Program-made: the position numbers and the translations under genes
Assembly: GCA_030141605.1 (NCBI GenBank)
Contig: JAQGDQ010002367.1
Coordinates: forward strand, 744,501-808,500
Source: Tubiluchus corallicola
Taxonomy: Eukaryota > Priapulida > Priapulimorpha > Priapulimorphida > Tubiluchidae
DNA: 64,000 bases
Reading direction: 5' to 3'
Shown: one piece after another, positions 49,401 through 57,544 of the stretch
Layout: each line of letters starts with the position of its first letter
Position numbering within the stretch: position 1 is the stretch's first letter
The notes under the pieces: model-generated
The model's input: only the letters and a program-made list of their open reading frames with translations
What the model was told of the DNA's origin: nothing
The model's database searches: none

Positions 49401-52213
49401 TGCGTTGTGCAGGAATTAATCTATTTCCGGAAACAGACGCGACGAAATTTGTTACCGTTAATCGAAAGATCCCTTCCGTCGAAGCAGTCCTATATCAAAA
49501 CATGGCTATCATTGCATGTTCAATCTCGTTTCGTTCTTCTTACTGGAACAGTCAAGTGGATCAAAAGCAACTGGTGCTACAGGCCCGCGAACAGCTGAAT
49601 GACGATGATAATGCCAATGAGGTACATTATAAAGTTTACCGAAATTTCACACACTGACTGTGATGAGAACTTTATTAAAAGCTTTAATTTACATTTTTGT
49701 CTCATCTTGAACATTGTTCAAAAAAGTTTACATATCAAGATTTTTGGTTTCTGGTTAACACTTCTGGCAATTATCAATATTTTTTGTTTGTGCATCTTAG
49801 AGTAGGTATCATCATTGTATTTCTTTACTGCCTTCCTTTGGTAGTTAGCTAATGCAGCTGCTATGGCACTGTTTTCAATGACAAAGTGCTATTTACAATC
49901 ACTGTTATGCTGTAGGGTTGCCGCTTCATCATTTGAGTTCATCCAAACTCAGGAGTTCAGCAGCAGTAGAGGGTCTGTCTGGGGGAGTGCTGTATTTCCT
50001 GTATTTCAGACGAATTAGGAGGCCTTTTTCAGAAACAAAAATTGAGAAATTTAATTTACATAGTAATACAAATTTCTTGACTTTAGACTCTAACAAAAAC
50101 CTTAAAAGTGTAAATTAAACTTACAAAAGTACAAGGAACACAGAGCATATCTGGAGTTCCTTCTCAGTCTTAATAGATTTCTTGCATTTTATGAGATTTT
50201 TTTGTATATAATTCGTAGCGATCGAATTATTAGGAACTTTATATTACACGATCAAAGCTAAATCTCCTCTCCGTGTCTTTTCTCTTATTCATCATCATCA
50301 TGTACTCATTACGTCCATTACAGACTTTGAGCAGAGAGAATTGTAAAAGAAATCTGCCTTTAAGACATAAAAACAGCAGTAATCCAGGAAAATCTAGGTA
50401 TTGCCATTGTCTTCAATCAGCACCACTTCCAATTTCAGTTATTGGTACATGTAAATTATGCGTTCACAATTTGACTCAAGCAAAGTGAACCTACTTGTAT
50501 TACACTTGCTGCTGCGGCAAAAATTGGCAAAAAATATAAATAGGTGAAAAGATGAAGCTTTCATCAGATTAAACTTAATTTAGTATCTTAACAGAGATTC
50601 TGCTGGCTTTAGCAATTAACTTTATGTAGTTTCAATAGCGTTAAAGCTGTATTTAGGTATTTTTTACTTAAATTGCAATGCATTGGTCGAAATCCAGAGG
50701 TTTCAGAACTTTTCAAGAGTCTAATCGAATTACGGATCTGTGTCTGAATTTCAAGATACTCATGGTGAAATCCAGTTTGGTGGCAACCCTAGCACCTAGT
50801 GCATTTAATGATCGAATAACATACAACAACTGTTTTATAGATTTATAAACAAGTAAATTTTTTTAGTAATACCAAAGTTGGATGACAATTCTGGCTTATT
50901 TAATTTTATTGTGTGAAACAGCTAATATGTGAAATTTTGAGATTTTGTAAAGTTCAGATCACTTAGTCCAAACTCACATAGGTAATTATAATTCTTAATA
51001 CTGACAGTTGAACTGCCATCAAACAATTTTAAAATTAATTTAAGACAAGTCCATCTAATTATGTTTATTTTGTTTCTTAACAGACTGATTGGTGCTTGAT
51101 ATCATTTTCATGCAAACGAGCTGTTAAACTTCAAATAAAGGAAGATGCCACTGAATTCAGTGAGGAACAGAATACTGAACATCCAGTAAGTTTCAAACTG
51201 TAGAAGCCAAAACTGCTAGCCTTGATCTCTGCTTGAATGCAGCAGTATAAGTTCTTTTACTTTCTGTCTAAGGAGCACTTTTTGGCAACTTTGATAATTT
51301 TAAAAAAAGCAAGGAACCAAAGCATGAATTTAAAGAGAATACAATTTGACGTGATTTTATTTTATTTGTTCTCGACTGGTCATATCAGGTTATTTGCTAA
51401 ACACTTTTTTATGATGTGAGTAAATTTCATTTCAGTTTTAAATTCATTTATTACTTCTAAATTAGAGCATTTTGGTAACTTTTACTTATATGCCATGTAA
51501 TGAAAAATATAATTTTCTAACAAGGTCATGCTGTATTACAAGATGTGAAGGATTCTTTATGTCTTACAACGGCAATACCGCATTGTCCAAAACTTCAGTT
51601 ATACGAACACTGAACAAAATTCAGCAACTATCTAAAAGCTGCAGATTATTGTGATGAAGCTTTTAAATTCATTTGACTGTAATTCACTAGGCTAAATTCT
51701 CTTATGACTCATCATTCGTGTATTTCATTAACAGTGTGTGTAATTAAGCTCCACCCATATAAAATGTGTTTAGCAGTTCGTGAAACTATGGTTACTCTCC
51801 AAAAAAAAGCACACCATGTCTCATGCCTAACTGAAGCTTTCGTGATTCAAAGCTCTGGAATGTAAAATAACCATAATCATATGGTTTTAAGTTTTTATGA
51901 ACAAATGTCTTGGTTGTTAAAACTGTTAATGAAACTATCCCTGCTGCTTTATTTAGTAACTCAAATCTGGAAGAACATTTTTCTGTGACTGTTGTTATAC
52001 GTTTTCAATATTATAGAATCATAAATAATTGCTGTATTTTTTACTCTGCAGTACTACAGTGATCTCTACCATCTGATAATGGCAATAAGCTCAGAGGAAG
52101 TGAAAAACAAAATAAACAACAACGAGGACTACACCTGCATTGATACTATACACCAGATGCTCATGGCTACAAAACCACTGTCATTTACTGTAGCAGCCAG
52201 TAGAGTTGCTTAG
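28836..52213 (+). CDS. DNAI7: DNAI7 (CASC1), axonemal dynein-associated protein
   Basis: Seventeen phase-consistent exons: 29047-29128, 29582-29673, 30084-30188, 30392-30532, 31828-31971, 32359-32462, 34818-34984, 35223-35386, 36097-36382, 36895-37032, 46031-46199, 46693-46799, 47311-47477, 48335-48430, 49397-49621, 51084-51185, 52052-52213. They give about 816 residues. Exon 28836-28850 (MAQIK, phase 0) is only a candidate start. The N-terminus is a Lys/Glu-rich coiled coil. The CASC1 N-terminal domain follows ([25 protein letters not shown]). A Ser-rich linker precedes the C-terminal domain ([36 protein letters not shown]). Known role: ciliary axoneme/dynein component, implying motile cilia. 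Weak points are the acceptor at 46031 and the donor after 48430. Intron 37033-46030 holds the LTR retrotransposon. A polyadenylation-like ATTAAA lies near 52242. Confidence 0.9.
31363..31482 (+). rRNA. 5S rRNA-like sequence (probable pseudogene) in DNAI7 intron
   Basis: 120 bases, the normal 5S length. The terminal helix pairs (GTCTACGGC with GCTGTAGGC). The internal control region is recognisable, with an A box around AAGTTAAGCAACG and a C box around TAGTACTTGGATGGGTGA. Differences from typical eukaryotic 5S are mostly C-to-T or G-to-A at CpG sites (CTTGTC, CACCAAAG, GATCACCTAGG). No T run follows the 3' end for about 200 bases. I therefore favour a decaying retro- or dispersed copy over an active gene. 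It is in the same orientation as DNAI7. Confidence 0.8.
33010..34011 (+). mobile_element. Pogo/Tigger-like DNA transposon, defective
   Basis: A 1,002-bp element in a DNAI7 intron flanked by TA on both sides (33008-33009 and 34012-34013). The left end CAGTAGGCGCCGCTTAATAA matches the inverted right end CAGTAGGTGCCGCTAAATAG at most positions. Subterminal 'TTAATTGACTCAAAA' motifs occur in both halves. TA duplication plus CAGTAG-type ends are typical of pogo/Tigger elements in the Tc1/mariner superfamily. A transposase remnant near the right end supports this. The element is far shorter than a complete Tigger. Confidence 0.8.
33510..33721 (+). pseudogene. Tigger-type transposase C-terminal remnant
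   Basis: Inside the element at 33010-34011, an acidic stretch is followed by [15 protein letters not shown] and then [10 protein letters not shown] and a stop at about 33719-33721. Tigger/pogo transposases commonly end in a 'KQ.TL..FF' tail after an acidic region. In-frame stops upstream (near 33580 and 33606) show it is dead. The DDE catalytic domain is not recognisable. Confidence 0.5.
34256..34325. repeat. TTTAAG-type tandem run, probable LINE 3' relic
   Basis: Four copies of AAGTTT followed by ATTGTCATATAAAGTACATA. Short tandem hexamers next to TTTATTGTCA are often LINE 3' ends, but no coding part is present. Confidence 0.35.
34453..34523. repeat. (AT)n microsatellite, about 70 bp
   Basis: An AT run, with a second shorter run at about 34540-34560. 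Tyr-Ile open frames across it are artefacts. Confidence 0.95.
35445..35525 (-). repeat. Inverted partial copy of 35780-35875
   Basis: The plus-strand pieces TTGTTCTTGAT and CAGTAGGCATGGT (35481-35506) are the reverse complement of pieces at 35789-35807 and 35829-35840, in matching order with a roughly 28-bp gap. The flanking bases also align (TCCTCAGATGTTGGT). The two arms are about 300 bp apart and could fold back in RNA. Confidence 0.55.
35704..35877 (+). other. Candidate alternative terminal exon of DNAI7
   Basis: After a good acceptor (TTGAATTCAG) there is a 57-codon open frame in phase with the preceding DNAI7 exon (35223-35386), ending in TAA. The translation includes [20 protein letters not shown]. 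An AATAAA follows at about 35952. Because exon 36097 also joins exon 35386 in phase 0, this segment would be skipped in the full-length message and would make a short isoform if used. An inverted partial duplicate lies at 35445-35525, so a mobile origin is also possible. Confidence 0.35.
37548..37610 (+). repeat. Dispersed repeat fragment
   Basis: Shares AGAAAACACAGCG and a 'TTTATGTTT..ATTAT.TTTTGTT' segment with 38046-38200 and 46803-46950. Confidence 0.4.
38046..38200 (+). repeat. Dispersed repeat copy
   Basis: Aligns along about 150 bp with 46803-46950: the 'TTTTGTT.TACTTGAT.ATA' block, the 'TCT.GAGAACT..ACTTAATTTGT' block and the 'GATACAGCC' end. It is non-coding and both copies lie in DNAI7 introns. 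Confidence 0.55.
38565..38569. repeat. Target-site duplication GTAGC (left)
   Basis: GTAGC directly precedes the 5' LTR and directly follows the 3' LTR (45818-45822). A 5-bp duplication is standard for Ty3-type integrases. Confidence 0.9.
38570..39639 (+). mobile_element. 5' LTR of Ty3-type retrotransposon
   Basis: 1,070 bp, starting TGTGATGG and ending TGTTACA (TG...CA termini). By eye it differs from the 3' LTR at only about five sites: three within the first 60 bases, one near 38977 and one near 39434. Short open frames inside it occur identically in both LTRs and are not genes. Confidence 0.95.
39640..39657 (+). promoter_or_regulatory. Primer-binding site
   Basis: TTGGTGTCAGAAGTTTTA directly follows the 5' LTR. 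Its complement ends in CCA as expected for a tRNA 3' end. A tRNA-Leu primer is my guess from similar TGGTGTCAGAAG sites in other elements. Confidence 0.7.
40270..43539 (+). CDS. Gag-protease-integrase polyprotein of the retrotransposon
   Basis: A 1,089-residue intact frame from ATG at 40270. Order: a charged coiled-coil region (about 130-175), gag capsid-like region (about 195-375), CCHC zinc knuckle ([14 protein letters not shown] from 407), aspartic protease with DTGA (D486), and a linker. The integrase HHCC zinc domain (about 731-771) precedes a catalytic core with Asp801, Asp860 and Glu896 (35 residues between the last two, DD35E). A GPY/F module (WRGPYQI) sits near the C-terminus. No RT lies between protease and integrase, unlike ordinary Ty3 elements. 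All catalytic residues named are present, so the protein may be functional if expressed. It encodes the particle, processing and integration steps of transposition. Confidence 0.93.
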   Translation: MSDVRYKLSELMTLNKEQLQNIVAELHLLVDPTSRRAVLITAILKAAGCPEEGKRDEGAELDTFDAGMNQPLLCAEASDPTEAAKTPDVSVKPKHMIVTEQSPTPTPRRRRTTERMTDVTLESLSTVNEAAAQTFLQIRRLEAETEAKKLQLEHERIMAEMELRKLELTAASPVSQSPMMSQASPFYSRQADSTVDKLKLMKIRPFDETKDDIQKFLDWFQACAAANKIDRSDFAACIGPSLSGRAADAFQQIPESEMRNYTYVRKALLGAYILSNDVYLERFRGTIKLKNESYRQLFRRLDNSWRDYLEAIQAETFETVNEAVVIEQALSLMPHDLATWLKTDSIRTIEKMAQRADQFVAARQITSLPGKNVYSFKKTGKPNVATSQGEGASNTNMSQNLATKMHCYACGKPGHRRSECRSRLGTEHVMRPANAAVFGKPGKQLFSTPEIKMPNNDDDWHHVPGRKQPVGFTAKINGYVVKGQRDTGAGVSMLHAKFVRANQYLNELRHKFVCACGDMRQSKLAKVEIIGPGFSGILTVSVSDNLPVDFLLGNNYESALKPFPENAEKASKFNKEVGKYSVKPKKNAASKSPPKQKPQSATDVESIYAITRSQADKLEAQVKQDTLLQQQVFDSSASNDGLAVKDSPAEDQKQLLDVTIEQISEEQKVDVTIRNIIDNACTEEEAYKLGKGYFLRGGALFYLSKGKRHQASRELLVLPKFRRKEVLQLAHGSKLAGHLGINKTTRRILQEYIWPRLKRSVREYCRSCLTCQKTARSRSADRAPLKPLPIVDTAFRTIGMDLIGPLDRTPSGNRWALVIVDHATRYPDAYPLVDIQTVTVLNALLKFCCRYGIPRQILTDCGTQFTSNLTKELEDQLGVKGIFTSPYSPSTNGLVEKYNDTLKKSILRLTQDFSSLPWDLAIDYVLFSYREVPQDSTGYSPNELVFGYPVRGPLTMLKERWGCSKPPSLEDVDEYVARVINALETSTEDAHKSLQEAKLSQKRWYDRVSKERSFEVGDKVMVQRMRKGKKMQPGWRGPYQITDKVSDWTYKVCFGKKGRRKDTRIVHINKLKQYVYREESLILSNELGQ
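43523..43762 (+). CDS. Post-integrase linker ORF of the retrotransposon
   Basis: Begins with an ATG 17 bases before the stop of the long frame, in the +1 frame, and runs 79 residues. It is acidic (VDEDVEEDD) and ends [11 protein letters not shown], which resembles the region just before RT in such elements. It stops at 43760-43762. In another frame the text continues with a '[13 protein letters not shown]' stretch typical of pre-RT sequence. The frame was probably open further in an intact copy. Confidence 0.5.
   Translation: MSLDNDGTNLSEVLAYGVDEDVEEDDMYDLAIINLGKGIVEPGGLPDYAFLPTAIATQSVNDVTLPDDLSEQQRTELRF
43763..43830 (+). pseudogene. Junction where the reverse transcriptase core is missing
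   Basis: Pre-RT sequence (MFTDFPPTS in one frame) is followed within about 30 bases by post-RT sequence ([17 protein letters not shown] in another). The RT fingers and palm, including the YxDD motif, need about 500 bp and are found nowhere between the LTRs. I read this as an internal deletion with its breakpoint at about 43785-43805. Confidence 0.75.
43828..44429 (+). pseudogene. RT thumb/connection and RNase H remnant
   Basis: Starts with the connection motif [17 protein letters not shown] and [10 protein letters not shown], then [13 protein letters not shown] (RNase H first Asp), YSVVECELL (Glu) and RTDQRSL. One frameshift near 44322-44340 breaks the frame. The remainder ([18 protein letters not shown], third acidic position, then stop at 44429) is in another frame. 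RNase H downstream of integrase is the key domain-order observation. Confidence 0.85.
44733..44747 (+). promoter_or_regulatory. Polypurine tract
   Basis: TTTAGGGGAAGGCTC directly precedes the 3' LTR. The purine core AGGGGAAGG is the expected primer for plus-strand synthesis. Confidence 0.65.
44748..45817 (+). mobile_element. 3' LTR of Ty3-type retrotransposon
   Basis: 1,070 bp, same ends as the 5' LTR and about five differences from it. Followed by the GTAGC target duplication. Confidence 0.95.
45818..45822. repeat. Target-site duplication GTAGC (right)
   Basis: Matches 38565-38569. Confidence 0.9.
46401..46475. repeat. (AG)n microsatellite
   Basis: An AG run with one GG interruption near its start, in a DNAI7 intron. 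Confidence 0.95.
46511..46617. repeat. CTR/CTA trinucleotide-rich repeat
   Basis: Imperfect CTG, CTA and ATT triplets. The Ser-rich minus-strand frame across it is an artefact. Confidence 0.8.
46803..46950 (+). repeat. Dispersed repeat copy
   Basis: Aligns with 38046-38200; see that entry. Confidence 0.55.
50288..50436. repeat. Dispersed repeat copy B
   Basis: Similar, with gaps, to 3748-3893. Located in a DNAI7 intron. Confidence 0.4.
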
Positions 52214-54860
52214 TTATGTTTTTGTATCCGCTGTTTAGTCATATTAAAGCATGCTGCATTTAAAACACTAAGCCGTCTCGATTGTGTCCTAATTACTTTA
52301 TTCCAAACATATTAATAATATTACAGCCAGCAATGTAAGCATTCTAATATTACAAAATCACAAAATAAGTACAAAATAAACTATGCCACAATTTACACCA
52401 AAAATGGCATACACCGGAAGTAATCTTGTATATCTTTTACACCTACATTTACTATATCTTATTAATATTTACAAAACATTTATTACAATTATGCTCAATC
52501 CAAAAACATGGTTCCTGTGCTACTTACTGTAGGAACCTGTAGAAAATTACATAACATATCTGATTGTTACCTGCAACTTCCCGGACAACCTGTTAGCAGT
52601 CCCCTCATATTTAGAAAGGCTTTCACTGTCACAGCAGTCTCTAGTGTTTGTTGAATAAAAGTGCTATTTTTACTGGTCCTGAAGCAGATTTCTTTCAGGA
52701 CTTTGTTTGTTTAGATGAACCTGGCAGCGATGTACAATATATAACATTATACTAAATGATAAAGGCAAATTATTTTATACAAACTGCCCCATGCAAAGCC
52801 GTTGGCACTTAAAGAAGGAGTTGTGCAGAATTCCATGCAAGGAAGAACCTGGAATTACACAACACTCGCTCAAGATGTCTAGAAATACTTGTATAGTGTA
52901 TTCATTCTGAACGGAAAATTTACAGTTTCGGGAAAGTTGAATAGACCTGACGTTACACAAGCAAATTATGGAACTGTCAAATGACATCTTTGCATGGGGC
53001 TCAATATTTTTGTCCTAATTAGCAAAAAGCAACACACCTACTGTTTTGCCAAGCACAGCATATCACTAGTCACAAAACACAGTGACATGTTTTATTACCA
53101 CAATGACATAAAAACTAATTTTATTAATAAAACAACAAAATAACGAACTTCATTCTATAACTTTGCCGTGACCAATTTACTACATTTGAAATTTATATAA
53201 TCAGATCAAAAGATTCGATTTGCCGAACAATGCAGCCACACGTAAGTTCATATACATGAGACATCTCACTTGGCTATAAACCCAAGTTATAACAGTGACC
53301 TTTACAACACTAAATAAAAAGTTTAATTCCAAATCACACCACAAATTCTAAAAAGAAAATTTAACAATAAACTCATAATAAACATAAACCCAAATAAAGT
53401 GAGATTATAAATGTGAGATTTATAGTGCGGAAGTGATATACATAACAAAACAATGAGAGAAAGCTTTGCAAATTAATTAACATAAAATTAAAATGCAGCA
53501 CAAATACCAATTCCCTGAGATAGCAACACAACTCCCTAAGCCTTAAAAAGTAAAATTAATCGCTTTGGTATACTAATGTATAAAAAAGCACCAGCAACTT
53601 AGCTCATAAAAGACTAATCTCCAAACCAGAATCTCATGAAACAACAAAGTAACAAACAATGAAAGAAACTAATAAACATGATGATAACTGACAATGACGT
53701 AATTGCAAACAGGATTATTTTCCTTCTAAGATCCTATGAATGAACAGTTACTGCACCTAACAATATGCTGTTATTTTCCAAATCAAATGCTTAGACATTT
53801 TTACACAATGCATTATGTGTTCAACCATCTATCAAAACATGTGCAAAGGAATGATTGAAAACGTTTTCTGCATTTTGCATTTCTGATTTCTTGTCCACGA
53901 CATCAGAAAACTAAGAACAGGAAATTCCCCGCACACAACATGCTAGTTGCGTCATGTTTTTGACAACTTGGACTCTATTCATCAGCTTTATTTCATCTTC
54001 ACAATTTCTTTGATAACTACACTCAGTTATTATTTTTATTACATCCTATGTGCAGCATATAAATAAACTATTGGCTTGGCCCGTGTCAGATCTCCACATA
54101 TTTACAAGTGGTAATATCCCCCCCTAACATTTCACCAGTTAGCATGATTAAAGAACTTGTAAACTAATTCATGCATATGTAAATCAGTAGACGTTATTTT
54201 CACATAGTTATCAATAGGACCTTCCGCCCAACATTAAACTATAGAATTAACTTTCAATTATGCTACAGAAGAGCATGTGCTGCAAAAATTTTAACGTTAT
54301 GTCATGTTGCACTTCTGAACTATAGTTTGTATTACTCAAACATAATCACAGAACTTGTCAAACCTACTCACAAACTCTAGCGACAATATCACCATCATAG
54401 ATGATATACTGTTATTATGGTATCTTGAACATTTATGAGAGGTTACTGTATTCGCATAATCGCATACTGTATTTAAATACACATTGTGTAACTAGGTATT
54501 GTACTAAATGTATAGTACATACTACCACATGAAACGATGCATACCAGTTCACTAATGCACAAAAATAGACTGAATATCTTGTGCACTTCAATGAATAAAC
54601 ATTACCTGAATGCTGTAATATTTTGTATCATTACAACTAATTGCATTGCTTTATATCACACTTAACAGACAATGTAATTTCTAGCTGGTGCTACCAAATT
54701 CACAGACGTATTCTTCTTCCTCGCACTTTTTAATAGAGATGCGAAAAGGCCCAGTATTATCACAAAGTATTTTGACACAATGCAGCACTACAAGCTAATG
54801 TTTGTTTACCAGTATCACATTGAGCTGTTTGATCTTGTATAAACATAAACGGCGAGCTTT
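52214..54860. other. Convergent intergenic region, DNAI7 / SLC13
   Basis: Contains the DNAI7 3' UTR (ATTAAA near 52242) and the presumed SLC13 3' UTR on the other strand. I see no coding exon or recognisable element. The small minus-strand frame at 52775-52987 has no family signature. Confidence 0.5.
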
Positions 54861-57513
54861 TCACGTCGTTGGTACAGTAGGAGATGCCCATGATGGCACT
54901 TGATTGAAATTGAACACATAGTAACCATAGGTATTAGCAAATGTCATGGCTAGCATGATTCCAATAAGATCCATGAATAGGCCAGTTTTTACCTGCAATG
55001 AGCAAAGCATATTTGAAAACAGAGATGTTCTTACGATAGAAGAATCACTTTTAATCACAATTAATTTTTTTCTCCCGAAGAAGTCAAAGCATCCACGTAT
55101 GAAGTAAGAATGACAGGGTTTCGTAACTGCACATCTGAATTGGAACACTTAATGAAACTCACTGAATCTACTAGATTGCTTTGATTTATTTATGTAATCA
55201 ACAGTTGCTTACCATGTCTATCACACGTAGTTCGCCCGTGGCAAAAACAATTGCATTCGGTGGAGTAGCTACGGGTAGAGTAAAAGCAAATGATGCTGTT
55301 ATTGTGACTGGAAACATGAGCAATAATGGACTGACCTGCATTACATTCGCCTGTAAAAAATCAGGTGATGAATAATTTAGTAACACAGGAAATCACTTAC
55401 ATTTTTACGACTGTCGTTGATTTCTAACAGTTAATGACTTTGATTTTTAGTCGTACTTTACTCTTATACTTAAAGCCATTTAATGCTTTTATACCAAAAG
55501 CATTTAGTGTGCATTCAGATGAAGCGAGTTTAACTATTACCGGTATCAAATTTCTCGACAGTCATAACAAATTTAAGCTTAAAAACAATATACTGCAAAA
55601 CAGCAATTAGTCAAATTAATATAGTAAATATACCAATTCTGGAAGCAGAGAAAGAACTATGTTAGCCGTTGCCGTGTTGCTGACAACCTCCGTCATACAG
55701 CCAGTCATTACGCAGCAGATGAGCACGATGACCCAGACGGGTAACGAGCTGAGACTCGTCAGATGAGAACTAATGTAGGTAGCCAAGCCAGATAACTGTA
55801 AACAATGACTATCACTGATCAATTCTGAATGTTAAAACGAGAACTAGCTAGAAATACACGATGAAATAAGACACAGTTTTATATTAAATTGCTTGTTAAT
55901 CATAATGTCGGCATTATTAATATTATTAATAATTACACAAACCCACACTAATTAAATTTTTGATAATCAAACTTGAAAAGATTTTTTTACAAAATCATGA
56001 AAAAGTTGGAATACACCACGAATTTGAACCAGGGGTCTTCTGCTTACAAGGCAGATGCCTTGACCACTAGGTCACCATATTCCCAGGTGATCAAACCAGT
56101 CCCTTTCTGTAGCTTGCCAACAAAATTTAGTAATTACGGTAATAACTACTATTACCTAGGACTAGAGGCGAGTAGCAGGGGGGGCGACAAGGGGCAATCG
56201 TCTCCAGGTGCAAGAGTAAAAGGGTGCAGAATTCTCTTCTAATGACTATTAATGATTAATTACTAATCAGACATTAGCAATTAATAAAAGTTTTCAAATC
56301 ATAGCAAAACAGCATAGTCAGAAATGATCATAGCTGATTTATTTACTACGTACAGTTTAGAAAGAAAGCCAATGTTGTTACTTAACAGCGTGTGTAGGGT
56401 GGTGCACGGGGCTTAGCAGTCTGATAATTTTGGGAAAAACAGTAGCGTCACTCTCTAAATGCCAGTTGTATTACTGTGAAAACCTGTAGTATTTGGTATC
56501 CTTATATTTCATTATCTTTGCATGTCTTAATGCTGGAGCTGAATATTTAAGAATAAGGACTGTCTTATTACGAGCAACTAATACAAAGAAGTGCATTTCT
56601 GACGCAGTACCGCAAATCAAACTCAGGACGATTCTTAGAAAAAAATTTTGTTTACCTTTATCCCGTCAAGTTGAAAAAGAAAAGCCGCCCCCAGGGACGC
56701 AAAAACTCACATAGTCTGTGGCTTCACCCACGAAACAAATGATAAAAACATTAAAGATGTAGGGCTCCAGAGGTTTTTTGTTCCCGGCGCCACAAGCACT
56801 TGGTACGCCACTGCCTAGAATGCTAAAAACATGACATTATCTGCTAAGAGTCTAAAAACAGGACATGCAGCATATACACTTACCTCTACACCCTTGGCAA
56901 GAGCAAAGCCACCACCCAACAGGAAGACTATACCCCACGGCATCTTGTGCTGGACAGTGTGCCAGTCTAACAGTGGCTCTCTAGATTCTGTAAAAGACAA
57001 CCAGCTGGGTAATTCAAAGCATCACCTCAACAAAGATTTAAAAAAGTACTACAGTGGAAGCTCGACTTACAAAAACCCTATTATATGAAAATTCGGAATA
57101 CAAATCGGGCCAAGAAAAAATTTCCGTCCCATTTAACGGAAAAATATTCAAGATACAAAAACGAAAATCGAAAGTGCCGCCCGACAGCGGTCCTCTCAGA
57201 ATGCATTTCGTAGAATTATGTGATCTTATCTCACGCGAACGCATAACCATGGACCCAAAAAATATGAAAGTGATATCCGTTTAAGTGCTATCGCAGGGGA
57301 GTATGAGCGTAACCCTTCGACGATCGGTCATTAACAAACTTTTCAGGTGGGTACAATATTTACACTTTATACGACTGTTTTCGGGGGGCTGGAACGAATT
57401 ACGCCGTTTATATGGTAAATCTTGTCTCATAATACGAAAATTCTAAGATGCAAAAGCACCTCCGGAACGAATTAATTTCGTTCTCGAGCTATCATTGTAT
57501 GATGAAAAAAACA

Positions 57514-57544
<31 letters not shown>

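Noticed and set aside
56009-56082. Functional tRNA-Thr gene
   Set aside because: T arm is malformed and the flank is shared with another tRNA-like copy, so a SINE is more likely.
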